Assembly (NCBI RefSeq): GCF_001614315.2
Contig: NZ_LVEG02000011.1
Coordinates: 62,001-126,000 of the forward strand
Direction of reading: 5' to 3'
Length of the DNA stretch: 64,000 bases
Source: Halofilum ochraceum
GTDB taxonomy: Bacteria > Pseudomonadota > Gammaproteobacteria > XJ16 > Halofilaceae
In this document: in pieces, positions 8,456 through 17,816 of the stretch
Layout: each line of letters opens with the position of its first letter
How positions within the stretch are numbered: position 1 is the first letter of the stretch
Position numbers and translations under genes: made by a program
Notes under the pieces: generated by a model
Databases searched by the model: none
The model's input: only the letters and a program-made list of their open reading frames with translations
Told to the model about the DNA's origin: nothing

Positions 8456-10579
8456 CTACGGGTTCTGCAGGCTCTCGGCGGCTTCGGCCAGCAGGGCCTG
8501 CTGGACGCCGTAGGGTTCTTCGCCGGCGGCCGGGACGGCGCGTTCATAGCGGCCGTCCGAGGCCAGCAGCCATGCCTGGGTGTTGTCCGCGAGGTAGGAT
8601 TCCAGTTCCCGCACCAGGCGTTCACGGATGCGCCGGTTCTCGATCGGGAAGCAGGTCTCGACCCGGCGGAAGAAGTTGCGTTCCATCCAGTCGGCGCTGG
8701 AGAGCCAGACCTGCGGTTGGCCGCCATTATCGAAATAGTAGACGCGGGTGTGTTCCAGGAACCGGCCGACGATCGAACGCACCCGGATGTTCTCCGAGAT
8801 GCCTTCGACCCCGGGACGCAGGCAGCACATTCCGCGCACGATCAGATCGATCGACACGCCGGCGGCGGCCGCCTCATACAGCGCGGTGATGATCTTCGGC
8901 TCCACCAGCGCGTTCAGCTTGGCGATGATGCGCGCGGATTCGCCCGCGACCGCCCGGTCGCGCTCGGCGGCGATCCGATCCAGGAGGCCCGACTGCAGCG
9001 TGAACGGCGCGTGCAGCAGCCGGTTCATCTCCGGTACCCGGCCCAGGCTGGTGAGCTGCAGGAACATGTTGTGCACGTCCTGGCCGAGGGCCCGGTTCGA
9101 GGAGAGCAGGCCGTAATCGGTATACGCGCGGGCCGTTTTCGTGTGGTAGTTGCCGGTGCCGAGATGGATGTAGTTGCGCAGTCCGCGTTTCTCGCGGCGC
9201 ACGACGAGGATCATCTTGGCGTGGGTCTTGTAGCCGACGATGCCGTAGACGACATGCGCGCCGGCCTCCTGCAGGCGGTTGGCGAGCGTGATGTTCTCCT
9301 GCTCGTCGAAGCGCGCCCGCAGTTCGACCACGACCGTGACCTCCTTGCCGGCCTTCGCGGCCGCCACGAGCTGATCCACGACGGGCGAGTCCGGACCGGT
9401 ACGGTACAGGGTCTGTTTGACCGCCAGCACCTTCGAATCGGCCGCTGCCTGGCGCAGGAAGTCCAGTACCGGCGTGAATGAGTCGAACGGGTGGTGCAGC
9501 AGGACGTCCCGCCGGGCGATCGTGTCGAAGATGCTGGCGTTCGGGTGCATGCCGGTCGGCACCGACTGCTGGAACGGCGGGTACTTCAGGTCCGCACGGT
9601 CGACCAGGTCGTACACCGCGAGCAGGCGGTTGAGATTGACCGGCCCGTTGACCTGGTACAGCGAGTCCCGCCCCAGCTCGAACTTGCGCAGCAGGAAGTC
9701 CGCCATGTCGTCCGGGCAGTTGTCGGCGATCTCCAGGCGCACGCCGTCGCCGTAGCGCCGCGAGGCGAGCTCGCCTTCCAGCGCCAGCAGCAGATCGTCC
9801 ACCTCTTCCTCATCGACGAACAGGTCGGAGTTGCGCGTCACGCGGAACTGGTAGCACCCGCGCACGCGCATGCCGGGGAAGAGCTGCTCGACGAAGGTGT
9901 GGATGACGGAGGTCAGGAAGACGAAGTCGTGGCAGCCGTTGCCCTCCTCGCCGGGCGGCAGCTGGATGACGCGGGGCAGGGCGCGGGGCGCCTGCACGAT
10001 GGCGGTGCCGCCGCTGCGCCCGAAGGCGTCCTTCCCCCGCAGCGAAACGATGAAATTCAGCGACTTGTTCAGGATGCGCGGGAACGGGTGCGCCGGGTCG
10101 AGTCCCATTGGGCTGATCACCGGCAGCAGTTCGTTCTCGAAATAATTGCGCAGCCACCGCTCCTGATCTTCGGTCCACTCGCTGCGGCGGACGAAGCGAA
10201 TACCCTCGTCGGCGAGCTGCGGGATCAGGATGTCGTTGAGCACCCGATACTGCTCGTCGACCAGCTCATGGGCGCGCTCGCCGATCGCCGCGAGGACCTC
10301 CGTTGGCTGCATCTGGTCGGCGCCGACCTGGATCGCGCCGACTTCGGCCTTCTGCATCAGCCCGGCGACCCGGATCTCGAAGAATTCGTCGAGGTTGGTG
10401 CTGGAGATACACAGGAACCGAAGCCGCTCGAGCAGCGGGTTGGTCGTGTCCTTGGCCTGTTCCAGCACCCGGTGATTGAACTCGAGCAGACTCAGTTCAC
10501 GATTGATAAAGAGAGCGGGGTCCTGGGGATCCCACTCGGTCGCGGGTGGCTGTTCAATGCGGGCGGGGGCCTCTCCCAT
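8456..10579 (-). CDS. ppk1: Polyphosphate kinase 1
   Basis: A 707-residue PPK1, which polymerises the gamma-phosphate of ATP into polyphosphate at the inner membrane face. Domains in order: N domain (FINRELSLLEFNHRVLEQA, about 20-120), head domain (to about 320), and two PLD-like catalytic domains. The autophosphorylated histidine lies in HLGTGNYHTKTARAYTD, and the C2 domain carries IRVRSIVGRFLEHTRVYYF. The length matches the family. The start has an AGGAG site, and a TATACT -10-like box lies further upstream with a perfect 12-bp palindrome between them. It converges with ppx. Confidence 0.97.
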   Translation of the reverse strand: MGEAPARIEQPPATEWDPQDPALFINRELSLLEFNHRVLEQAKDTTNPLLERLRFLCISSTNLDEFFEIRVAGLMQKAEVGAIQVGADQMQPTEVLAAIGERAHELVDEQYRVLNDILIPQLADEGIRFVRRSEWTEDQERWLRNYFENELLPVISPMGLDPAHPFPRILNKSLNFIVSLRGKDAFGRSGGTAIVQAPRALPRVIQLPPGEEGNGCHDFVFLTSVIHTFVEQLFPGMRVRGCYQFRVTRNSDLFVDEEEVDDLLLALEGELASRRYGDGVRLEIADNCPDDMADFLLRKFELGRDSLYQVNGPVNLNRLLAVYDLVDRADLKYPPFQQSVPTGMHPNASIFDTIARRDVLLHHPFDSFTPVLDFLRQAAADSKVLAVKQTLYRTGPDSPVVDQLVAAAKAGKEVTVVVELRARFDEQENITLANRLQEAGAHVVYGIVGYKTHAKMILVVRREKRGLRNYIHLGTGNYHTKTARAYTDYGLLSSNRALGQDVHNMFLQLTSLGRVPEMNRLLHAPFTLQSGLLDRIAAERDRAVAGESARIIAKLNALVEPKIITALYEAAAAGVSIDLIVRGMCCLRPGVEGISENIRVRSIVGRFLEHTRVYYFDNGGQPQVWLSSADWMERNFFRRVETCFPIENRRIRERLVRELESYLADNTQAWLLASDGRYERAVPAAGEEPYGVQQALLAEAAESLQNP

Positions 10580-10590
10580 CGGGGAACTCC

Positions 10591-10602
10591 TGTGGCGTAC
10601 GC
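10591..10602. promoter_or_regulatory. Palindrome TGGCGTACGCCA in the ppk1 leader
   Basis: A perfect 12-bp palindrome lies between a TATACT-like -10 box (minus strand, 10610-10605) and the ppk1 ribosome binding site, which is where a repressor operator would sit. It does not match the Pho box. The regulator is unknown. Confidence 0.4.
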
Positions 10603-10674
10603 CACCAGTATAGCGCGCGCGAGATGGACGTTTTATGACAATGGCATTGCTGGTGGGCCGGGCGGGCAGTTCGC

Positions 10675-11853
10675 TCAGAGAGTAACCGAACTCCCCGCAT
10701 GGCCCGCCAGGTGGCGCTGCAGCGCCTCCAGCAGCCGGTCGACGTGCGCCTCCTCATGGGCTGCCGAAAGCGTGACGCGCAGGCGGGCGGTGTTCGGGGG
10801 CACCGTGGGCGGGCGGATCGCGGTGACCAGCAGCCCCTCGGCCAGCAGGGCCTCGGATACCGCCAGTGCGCGTTCGGCCGAGCCGACGATGAGGGGCTGA
10901 ATCGGCGTGCGCGAGTCGATCGGCTCGGCGTCGAGCTCGGCGATTCCGGCGCGGAAACGATCGATCAGACCGGTCAGCCGCGCCCGGCGGTCGTCCGCCG
11001 CCTCGACGATGCGGAGACTTTCGAGCGTCGCCGCGGCGACGGCCGGCGGGGTTGCCGTGGTGTAGATATACGTGCGCGCGGACTGGATCAGCGTCTCGAT
11101 CAGGTCGTTGTCGCCGGCCACGAAGGCGCCCGCCGTGCCGAAGGCCTTGCCGAGGGTGCCCACCAGCACCGGGACCTCGGCCGCCGACAGGCCGGCCGCG
11201 GCCACGCTGCCGCGCCCACCTTCACCGAGCACGCCGATCCCGTGGGCGTCGTCGACCGCCAGGCGGGCATCGTGACGCCCGCAGACGCCCGCGAGGTCGC
11301 GCAACGGGGCGATGTCGCCGTCCATGCTGAACACGCCGTCGGTGAGGACCAGTTTTTCCTCGGACTCCACGCGTGCGAGCCGCCGGTCGAGATCGGCGGC
11401 ATCGTTATGGCGGTAGCGCTGGAAGCCGACATGCGGCCGGTACCCGGCGTCGATCAGGGAGGCGTGGTTCAGGCGGTCCTCGAAGGCGCAGTCCCCGCGC
11501 GCCAGCAGCGCCGTGCCGACGCCCAGATTCGCCATGTAACCGGTCGAGAACAGCAGGGCGCGCTCGCGGCCGGTGAAGGCCGCCAGGGCGTCCTCGAGTT
11601 CGTGATGCGGCCGTGCATGGCCGTTGACCAGATGGGCCGCGCCGCTGCCCGCGCCCCACTGCCGGGCGGCTTCGGCCAGCGCATTGGCGATCCGCTCGTC
11701 GCCGGCGAGGCCGAGGTAGTTGTTGCTGCAGAAGGTGATGACGCGTTCGCCGTCCAGGACCATTTCCGGGCCCTGGGCGGACTCTGCAACCCGTCGGGCC
11801 CGGTACAGGCGGTCTTCCCGGCGCTTGTCGAGAGCGGGTTTGAGGTCACGCAT
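10675..11853 (-). CDS. bioF: 8-amino-7-oxononanoate synthase
   Basis: A 392-residue PLP-dependent enzyme that condenses pimeloyl-ACP (or pimeloyl-CoA) with L-alanine, the first committed step of biotin ring assembly. VITFCSNNYLGLAGD is the alpha-oxoamine synthase signature, LAVDDAHGIGVLG holds the PLP-contacting aspartate and histidine, and VGTLGKAFGTAGAFVAG contains the Schiff-base lysine. It is in the same orientation as bioB, but the two genes are 864 bp apart with repeat sequence between them, instead of being adjacent. No other bio gene is in the window. Confidence 0.96.
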   Translation of the reverse strand: MRDLKPALDKRREDRLYRARRVAESAQGPEMVLDGERVITFCSNNYLGLAGDERIANALAEAARQWGAGSGAAHLVNGHARPHHELEDALAAFTGRERALLFSTGYMANLGVGTALLARGDCAFEDRLNHASLIDAGYRPHVGFQRYRHNDAADLDRRLARVESEEKLVLTDGVFSMDGDIAPLRDLAGVCGRHDARLAVDDAHGIGVLGEGGRGSVAAAGLSAAEVPVLVGTLGKAFGTAGAFVAGDNDLIETLIQSARTYIYTTATPPAVAAATLESLRIVEAADDRRARLTGLIDRFRAGIAELDAEPIDSRTPIQPLIVGSAERALAVSEALLAEGLLVTAIRPPTVPPNTARLRVTLSAAHEEAHVDRLLEALQRHLAGHAGSSVTL

Positions 11854-11904
11854 GGTGGTTTTGGTCAGCGTGGCCGGGCGGCTGTCCAGGGCGCTGACAC
11901 GGGC

Positions 11905-12675
11905 ATTGATACGGGCGTAGGTCGGGCTTTAGCCCGACACACGGTGTCGGCGTGAACAGCCTTTCTACCGCCCCCACGGCGGTATCGTTTCCGGCTCGTG
12001 CCGGCTGGCGATGTGGTTCGGGTTTCGCCCGCTGGCCGCGGGCGACTTCCTTTCTTTTGCACGAAAAGAAAGGAAGCAAAGAAAGCGTGCCCTGGCTGGC
12101 GCGCCCCGCTGCGATCGGCCGGGAATCCTGATTGCTTCGGGAAGACCGTGATGCCTCACCGCTCGGCCATGCCGCACCAGTAACCGGGCCGATCACAGCG
12201 GGGTGCCCCTGTGCTTCTCGCGACAGCCGGGGCGCGCAGACGGCACGTCCGTGTGCCGACTGCGCGGACTCGCCGTCCTGGCGAGTCCCGCTTCGCGGCC
12301 TGGTCCGGCGCTCGCTGCGATGCTCGGCGCGCCAGACGGGGGAGGGGAAACCGGTGGCCGATTCCTGTGGGGACTGCGTGATCCGCGTGGGGCCTTGTTG
12401 ATGTGGTATCGGCCTCGGACGCCGGGGATGTTCATCGCGAGCAAGCTCGCTCCTGCATGAATCCTGCCACCGCGGTGCAAATTCTCCTGTAGGAGCGAGC
12501 TTGCTCGCGATGGCGCCGTTCCCACGGGTGCTCACGCCATGATGCCCACCGGGCCTGCGATGTGCCGGGATTCTGCGCCTCTCCTTGCTTGCATCCCGAC
12601 CTGTGCGGTCCTTCCTTTGCCGTCTTCGCGCCTTTGCGTCGCTCCGCGCGCTCTGCGTGAAAAACGTCGAGCCCG
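11905..12675. repeat. Repeat-filled interval between bioF and bioB
   Basis: This gap has no supported gene. It contains: GTCGGGCTTTAGCCCGACAC (about 11921-11940), a variant of the GTCGGAC palindrome family; a CTTTCTTTTGCACGAAAAG segment with its purine-rich continuation (about 12052-12090), similar to a dispersed repeat known from Pseudomonas and relatives; inverted TCGCGAGCAAGCTCGCTCCT and AGGAGCGAGCTTGCTCGCGA (about 12436-12456 and 12492-12511), a REP pair; and one arm of the CGCCTTTGCG/CTCTGCGTGA family (about 12610-12660). Long reading frames here do not resemble proteins. Confidence 0.75.
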
Positions 12676-12717
12676 GATCAACCACATCCACTGACAATGG
12701 CCCCTGGAGCGCCGTCC

Positions 12718-13740
12718 TCAGGACGCCGGCTCGGCTTCGGCCGTCGCGGCCGGGCACGATGGCCCATCGGCGCGTTCACGCTCGACCGTCTCGGCCTCGA
12801 TCCCCAGGCGCGCGAACAGGGCCTGGTCGTGTTCCGTTTCCGGGTTCTCGGTGGTCAGCAGCTGCTCGCCATAGAAGATCGAGTTGGCGCCGGCGAAGAA
12901 ACACATCGCCTGGGTCTCATCTGACATCTCGTTGCGCCCCGCGGACAGGCGCACGTACGACTGCGGCATCATGATCCGCGCGATGGCGATGGTGCGGACG
13001 AATTCGAGCGGATCGAGGCGCTCGACCCCGTAGAGCGGCGTGCCCGGGACCTGCACCAGCATGTTGATCGGCACCGAGCCGGGATGGACTTCCTGGTTGG
13101 CCAGTTCCACCAGCAGGCCCGCGCGGTCGTTCTGGTCCTCGCCCATGCCGACGATGCCGCCGCAGCACACGTTCACGCCGGCGTCGCGCACGTTCTTCAG
13201 CGTCTGCTGGCGGTCGGCGTAGCTGCGGGTGGAGATCACGCGTTCGTAGTACTCGGGCGAACTGTCGAGATTGTGGTTGTAGTAGTCGAGGCCGGCCTCG
13301 GCGAGGCGTTTGGCCTGTTCCTCGCGCAGCATGCCGAGCGTGACGCAGGTCTCCATGCCGAGATCGCGCACCGCCTGGATCATCTCGATCACGCGCTCGA
13401 GATTGCGGTCGGTCGGGTTGCGCCAGGCGGCGCCCATGCAGAAACGTGTCGCGCCCTGATCCTTCGCCGCCCGCGCCGCTTCGACGACCTCCTCGACCGG
13501 CAGCAGACGCTCGCGCTCCAGCCCGGTGTTGTGATGGACGCTCTGCGGGCAGTAGGCGCAATCCTCCGGGCATGCGCCCGTTTTTACCGACAGCAGCGTG
13601 GAGATCTGCACGCGGTTGGGATCGAAATGCTGGCGGTGGACGCTCTGCGCCTCGAACAGCAGATCGTTGAGCGGGCGCGCATAGAGCGCCTCGACTTCCT
13701 CGCGGGTCCAGTCGTGACGGAGGGCGGCCGGTTCGGACAT
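12718..13740 (-). CDS. bioB: Biotin synthase
   Basis: A 340-residue radical SAM enzyme that inserts sulfur into dethiobiotin. [14 protein letters not shown] carries the CxxxCxxC motif for the 4Fe-4S cluster. Further conserved blocks are [26 protein letters not shown] (NHNLDT/S motif), [10 protein letters not shown] and [19 protein letters not shown], which includes the residues of the second 2Fe-2S cluster. The start at 13740 has a GGAG site 6 bases away. Upstream lies a perfect TTGACA -35 box overlapped by a candidate BirA operator. The extra N-terminal reading frame to 14079 is not conserved. Confidence 0.97.
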   Translation of the reverse strand: MSEPAALRHDWTREEVEALYARPLNDLLFEAQSVHRQHFDPNRVQISTLLSVKTGACPEDCAYCPQSVHHNTGLERERLLPVEEVVEAARAAKDQGATRFCMGAAWRNPTDRNLERVIEMIQAVRDLGMETCVTLGMLREEQAKRLAEAGLDYYNHNLDSSPEYYERVISTRSYADRQQTLKNVRDAGVNVCCGGIVGMGEDQNDRAGLLVELANQEVHPGSVPINMLVQVPGTPLYGVERLDPLEFVRTIAIARIMMPQSYVRLSAGRNEMSDETQAMCFFAGANSIFYGEQLLTTENPETEHDQALFARLGIEAETVERERADGPSCPAATAEAEPAS

Positions 13741-13822
13741 GCGTGACTCCATGGATGCTTGATCGGGATGGTTGCGGAGGAGGCGCTTGCCCCGCCGGGG
13801 GCCGGCCGCAACAATACGTGTA

Positions 13823-13877
13823 ATGATTGAGGGCGGCCCCGTCACTGTCAACCTCGGGGCCAAGTCAGGGGTTGACC
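13823..13877 (-). promoter_or_regulatory. bioB promoter with a candidate BirA operator
   Basis: On the minus strand TTGACA (13851-13846) is followed after 17 bases by AATCAT (13828-13823). TGTCAACC (13846-13853) and GGTTGACC (13870-13877) form an inverted repeat with a 16-base spacer. This fits the known BirA operator pattern of gammaproteobacteria (TTGTAAACC and GGTTTACAA halves, about 16 apart) except for one base in the right half. The left half covers the -35 box, and the right half touches the comF start codon. Confidence 0.7.
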
Positions 13878-14570
13878 ATGTCATGGATGACACGCTGGTT
13901 CCCGCCGCGCTGCCTGCTGTGCGGTAATCGGGGATGGCGCGGCCGGGCGCTCTGCCCCGGATGCGATGCGGACCTGCCACGGATCGTGGCGGCATGCCGG
14001 CGCTGCGGCGAGGCGCTGCCGGCGACGGCGTCCGGACTACCCGATCTGACCGTCTGCGGCGCCTGTCTGTGGCGTCCACCGCCGTTCACGGCCATCGAGG
14101 TCCCGTTCGCTTATGCGGCCCCCATCGACTGGTGTGTACGCCGTCTGAAATTCCACCGGGATCTCGCCGCCGGGCGCCTGCTCGGGGAACTGCTCGCGGA
14201 TAACATCGCCCAGGCCCCGCCGCCCGTGAGTGCGGTGGTGCCGGTCCCCCTGCACGGCGGGCGGCTGCTGGAGCGCGGATTCAATCAGGCCGTGGAGATC
14301 GCGCGGCCGGTCGCGCGGGCGCTGGCGGTGCCGCTGGTCGCCGATGGTCTGTGCCGCGCCCGGGCCACCCCGGCCCAGATGGATCTGCCGGCCGATCGAC
14401 GTCGCGCGAATGTCCGTGGCGTGTTCGCGCCGGGGCATGAGCCGGTGACCGGCACCGTGCTGCTCGTCGATGACGTGGTGACGACCGCGAGCACCGTGCG
14501 CGAAGCCAGCCGGACACTGCTCCGCGCCGGCGCCGACGGCGTCCGGGTGCTGGCGGTGGCCCGGGCGTAA
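13878..14570 (+). CDS. comF: ComF-family phosphoribosyltransferase-like protein
   Basis: A 230-residue ComF protein. The N-terminus has a zinc-ribbon-like set of cysteine pairs ([26 protein letters not shown] and VCGAC). The C-terminal half is a type I phosphoribosyltransferase domain, with [18 protein letters not shown] and the PRPP-binding loop [19 protein letters not shown]. ComF homologues are needed for uptake or handling of single-stranded DNA in natural transformation; dprA at 33.6 kb would fit this. The gene is often next to bioB in gammaproteobacteria, as here. Start ATG at 13878 abuts the candidate BirA half-site. Confidence 0.92.
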   Translation: MSWMTRWFPPRCLLCGNRGWRGRALCPGCDADLPRIVAACRRCGEALPATASGLPDLTVCGACLWRPPPFTAIEVPFAYAAPIDWCVRRLKFHRDLAAGRLLGELLADNIAQAPPPVSAVVPVPLHGGRLLERGFNQAVEIARPVARALAVPLVADGLCRARATPAQMDLPADRRRANVRGVFAPGHEPVTGTVLLVDDVVTTASTVREASRTLLRAGADGVRVLAVARA

Positions 14571-14599
14571 CGGGCCACTGGGCGCTCAGGCGAAGGTGT

Positions 14600-14682
14600 A
14601 GACGTAGGCCGGCCTTGCGCGGTCCGCTGCGCTGGCTACCAGCCGGGGCGATTTACCGCGCAATGCCGGCATTCGCCTGACG
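14600..14682. repeat. Imperfect inverted repeat, GCCGGC..TTGCGCGGT family
   Basis: TAGGCCGGCCTTGCGCGGT and ACCGCGCAATGCCGGCATTC face each other around a short loop between the convergent comF and ubiA genes. The same pair occurs at about 25187-25260. It could act as a bidirectional transcript end, but has no T-run. Confidence 0.8.
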
Positions 14683-14699
14683 GCGACGGAGACACCCCT

Positions 14700-15617
14700 T
14701 CAGGCGGCGCTGACGGCGTAGTCCAGGACGATGCCCAGCAGAACCGCAAACCCGACCCACGCGTTGTTCAGGAACGCGCGGAAGCAGTGCGCCGGCACGC
14801 GGTCGTGCATGATGAACTGCTGATACCCGAACAGCGCGACCGCGACCACCACGCCTGCAGAATAGAAGCCGCCGAGCTCGAACCGCAGGCCGATCATGGC
14901 GAGGCCGACCGCGGTCAGGAGTTGCAGCACGCCGACCATATGGCGGTCGTAGTCGCCGAACAGGATGGCCGTCGATTTCACGCCGATTTTCAGATCCTCG
15001 GGCTTGTCCGCCATCGCATAGATCGTGTCGTACATCACCGTCCAGAGCAGATTGACGGTAAACACCAGCCAGGCAATCGGCGGCACGCTGCCGGTCTGGG
15101 CGGCGAAGGCCATGGGGACCGCCCACGAGAAGGCGGCGCCGAGGAATACCTGGGGCAGGTGGGTGAAGCGTTTGGAGAACGGATAGATCGCGGCCAGGAT
15201 CGCCGCCCCGAACGCGAGGTAGATTGTCAGGCGGTTCAGCGTCAGCACCAGTGCGAATGCGATCAGCAGCAGAACCGCGGCCAGCGCGGGCGCCTCCCAG
15301 CTGCGGATCGCGCCGGTCGCCAGCGGTCGGCCCGAGGTTCGCTGCACGTGCGCGTCGATGCCGCGGTCGGCGAAATCGTTGATCGCACAGCCGGCCGCCC
15401 GGGTCAGGAACGTACCGAGGACGAAGACGAACAGCACGTAGAGGTCGGGTACGCCCTCCGCCGCCAGCCAAAGCGCCCAGAGGGTCGGCCAGAGCAGCAG
15501 ATAGGTGCCGATCGGCCGATCGATACGGGTGAGCAATGCGTACTGGCGCAGGCGTTCGAGCATCGGCCCGAACGTCGGGTGTTGACCGAATTCCGCGAGT
15601 CGCGCGCGCAATGCCAT
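14700..15617 (-). CDS. ubiA: 4-hydroxybenzoate polyprenyltransferase
   Basis: A 305-residue integral membrane prenyltransferase that attaches the polyprenyl chain to 4-hydroxybenzoate in ubiquinone synthesis. The first aspartate-rich motif is GCAINDFADRGIDAHVQRTS (NDxxDxxxD) and the second is YDTIYAMADKPEDLKIGVKS (DxxxD). About eight to nine hydrophobic segments are visible. The ribosome binding site GGAGGTGA precedes the ATG. A chorismate lyase gene (ubiC), often next to ubiA, is not in the window. Confidence 0.96.
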   Translation of the reverse strand: MALRARLAEFGQHPTFGPMLERLRQYALLTRIDRPIGTYLLLWPTLWALWLAAEGVPDLYVLFVFVLGTFLTRAAGCAINDFADRGIDAHVQRTSGRPLATGAIRSWEAPALAAVLLLIAFALVLTLNRLTIYLAFGAAILAAIYPFSKRFTHLPQVFLGAAFSWAVPMAFAAQTGSVPPIAWLVFTVNLLWTVMYDTIYAMADKPEDLKIGVKSTAILFGDYDRHMVGVLQLLTAVGLAMIGLRFELGGFYSAGVVVAVALFGYQQFIMHDRVPAHCFRAFLNNAWVGFAVLLGIVLDYAVSAA

Positions 15618-15734
15618 GGTTCACCTTCACCTCCGGGAGCGGGGCGTCAGTCTAGCAGGGGCGGGCAGGGCGGCGGACCGGGGTGCCGGGGATTCTCTCG
15701 AGCGTCAGGGCGAACGATCGGTCGTGCGGATTGC

Positions 15735-15754
15735 ATCGCGAGCTTGCTCGCGAT
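15735..15754. repeat. REP core ATCGCGAGCTTGCTCGCGAT
   Basis: This 20-base palindrome is the same core as the REP pair at about 12.44-12.51 kb. It lies in the 289-bp gap between divergent ubiA and the glutathione reductase gene; the rest of the gap shows nothing clear. Confidence 0.75.
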
Positions 15755-15906
15755 CGTGACCGCATTGCGGGTCGGTGACGCACGGTAATCGGTATGCCCC
15801 CGCCGCACCACTGTCACCGAACGCCACTTGGAGGTACCCTCTCGGGCTCGCCCGGAGGGGTCGATCCCGGGCGCCTCGCACCTGCAATCCGGCCTCGGAG
15901 ACACGC

Positions 15907-17253
15907 ATGACCGAACACTACGATCTGCTCGTCATCGGCGGTGGCAGCGGCGGTCTGGCGACCGCGCGGCGGGCCGCCCAGCACGGCGCTCGCACGGCTG
16001 TGGTCGAGTTCGACTGCCTCGGCGGCACCTGCGTCAATCGCGGCTGCGTGCCGAAGAAGGTGATGTGGTATGCCGCCTCCCTCGCACACGGGTTGGGTGA
16101 TGCGGCCGAGTACGGTTTCGATATCGATGTCCGCAGTCACGACTGGTCCGCGCTGGTCGAGAAGCGGGCGACCTACATCGAACGCCTCAACGGCATTTAC
16201 GCGAGCAATCTCGACAAGGATGGCGTCACGCATATCCGTGGCCGCGCCCGCTTCGTCGATCGTCGGACCGTGGAGGTCAATGGTTCGCGTTACGACGCCG
16301 ATCGTATAGTCATCGCCGTCGGCGGTGAGCCGGTCGTCCCGGACATCCCGGGGGCCGATCTCGGTATCACCTCGGATGGTTTCTTCGAGCTTACCGAATG
16401 CCCGCGACGCGTCGCCGTGATCGGTGCCGGGTATATCGCCGTCGAACTCGCCGGCATGCTGCGCGCGCTTGGCGCCGAGACCCATCTGGTCCTGCGCCGG
16501 GATGCCGCGCTGCGCTCCTTCGATGCCGATCTCGGCAGCGCGCTGATGGAAACGCTCGCGGAGGACGGCATCGAGATCCACAAGCGGATGCCGCCGAAAT
16601 CGATCGAGCGCGAGGGCGATGGCCTGCGCCTGCAGGGCGACGATGCGAGCATCGCGGGACTGGACGAGGTCATTTGGGCCGTGGGCCGGCGCCCGCGGAC
16701 GGCGAATCTGGGTCTCGAGCATACAGGCGTGGAACTCGCCGATAACGGCACCATCCCGGTCGACGACTGGCAGGACACGAACATCGACGGCATCCATGCG
16801 CTCGGTGATGTCTGTGGGCGCTTCGAGTTGACCCCGGTCGCCATCGCCGCCGGCCGCAAACTCGCCGATCGCCTGTACGGTGGCCAGCCCGAGGCCCGGC
16901 TCGAATACGAAAACATCCCCACGGTGGTGTTCACGCACCCGCCGATCGGCACGGTCGGGATGACCGAGGCCGAGGCCGGCGAGGCGCACGGCGAAGAGAA
17001 CCTGCGCATCTACCGCACGCGGTTCACGCCGATGTACCACGCGCTCACCGCGCACAAGACGCCGGCCGTCATGAAACTCGTCTGTGTCGGCGCGGAGGAA
17101 CGCGTGGTCGGCTGCCACATCTTCGGGCACGGCGCCGACGAGATGATGCAGGGCTTCGCCGTCGCCGTGCGCATGGGCGCCACCAAGGCGGACTTCGATG
17201 CCACCGTGGCCATCCACCCGACCAGCAGCGAGGAGCTCGTCACGCTCAAATGA
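15907..17253 (+). CDS. gor: Glutathione-disulfide reductase
   Basis: A 448-residue FAD and NADPH-dependent enzyme that regenerates glutathione in the cytosol. [19 protein letters not shown] is the FAD-binding loop, [13 protein letters not shown] the redox-active disulfide (CVNxGC), [17 protein letters not shown] the NADPH site, and [22 protein letters not shown] the second FAD contact. The C-terminus ends [12 protein letters not shown], which supplies the catalytic HPT...E dyad of glutathione reductases. The start at 15907 begins right at the FAD motif region; upstream in-frame sequence is unrelated. It overlaps the next gene by 4 bases (ATGA). Confidence 0.95.
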   Translation: MTEHYDLLVIGGGSGGLATARRAAQHGARTAVVEFDCLGGTCVNRGCVPKKVMWYAASLAHGLGDAAEYGFDIDVRSHDWSALVEKRATYIERLNGIYASNLDKDGVTHIRGRARFVDRRTVEVNGSRYDADRIVIAVGGEPVVPDIPGADLGITSDGFFELTECPRRVAVIGAGYIAVELAGMLRALGAETHLVLRRDAALRSFDADLGSALMETLAEDGIEIHKRMPPKSIEREGDGLRLQGDDASIAGLDEVIWAVGRRPRTANLGLEHTGVELADNGTIPVDDWQDTNIDGIHALGDVCGRFELTPVAIAAGRKLADRLYGGQPEARLEYENIPTVVFTHPPIGTVGMTEAEAGEAHGEENLRIYRTRFTPMYHALTAHKTPAVMKLVCVGAEERVVGCHIFGHGADEMMQGFAVAVRMGATKADFDATVAIHPTSSEELVTLK

Positions 17254-17816
17254 GCGGTCGTGATCACCCCATGACGCTACGCACCTTCGAAGACATCGAC
17301 CCGTTCATCGCCGACGACGCGTATGTCGACCCCGACGCGACCGTCATCGGCGATGTCACGATCGGCGCGCAGAGTTCGGTCTGGCCGCAGTGTGTGCTGC
17401 GCGGCGACGTCAACATCATCCGCATCGGTGAACGCACGAACATCCAGGACGGCACAATCGTCCACGTTGCGCACGACGGCGAATTCAGCCCGGGTGGCCA
17501 TGCCACCACCATCGGCGACGATGTCACCGTCGGCCACCGCGCCATCGTCCACGCCTGCACGATCGAGGACCGCGTCCTGGTCGGCATGGGCGCGATCATC
17601 ATGGACGGCGCTGTCGTGCGCAATGACGTCATCATCGGCGCCGGCGCCCTGGTGCCGCCGGGGAAAGAACTCGAATCCGGCTGGCTCTACGTCGGCACCC
17701 CGGCCAAGGCCCACCGCGAACTCACCGAGGATGAATACCGCCTCCTGAAATACTCCGCCAACCACTACACCGAAGTGGCCGCGCGCCACGCTGGCGAAGG
17801 GAAGAACCACGAATGA
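17250..17816 (+). CDS. Gamma-carbonic anhydrase family protein (YrdA-like)
   Basis: A 188-residue left-handed beta-helix protein with repeated hexapeptides ([22 protein letters not shown]). The zinc-ligand histidines are visible in [11 protein letters not shown] and [13 protein letters not shown]. Some members hydrate CO2; most YrdA/YdbZ-type enzymes have no shown activity. ATG at 17250 overlaps the gor stop codon, so it is coupled to gor; a second start (MTLRTF) exists at 17271. The C-terminus GKNHE and the stop codon are encoded by a copy of the intergenic repeat word AACCACGAATGA, which means the repeat has replaced or extended the original end. Confidence 0.9.
   Translation: MSGRDHPMTLRTFEDIDPFIADDAYVDPDATVIGDVTIGAQSSVWPQCVLRGDVNIIRIGERTNIQDGTIVHVAHDGEFSPGGHATTIGDDVTVGHRAIVHACTIEDRVLVGMGAIIMDGAVVRNDVIIGAGALVPPGKELESGWLYVGTPAKAHRELTEDEYRLLKYSANHYTEVAARHAGEGKNHE

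Noticed and set aside
11846-12757. A long minus-strand reading frame between bioF and bioB
   Set aside because: It crosses several repeat families, has Arg/Pro-rich composition typical of noncoding high-GC DNA and no recognisable domain.
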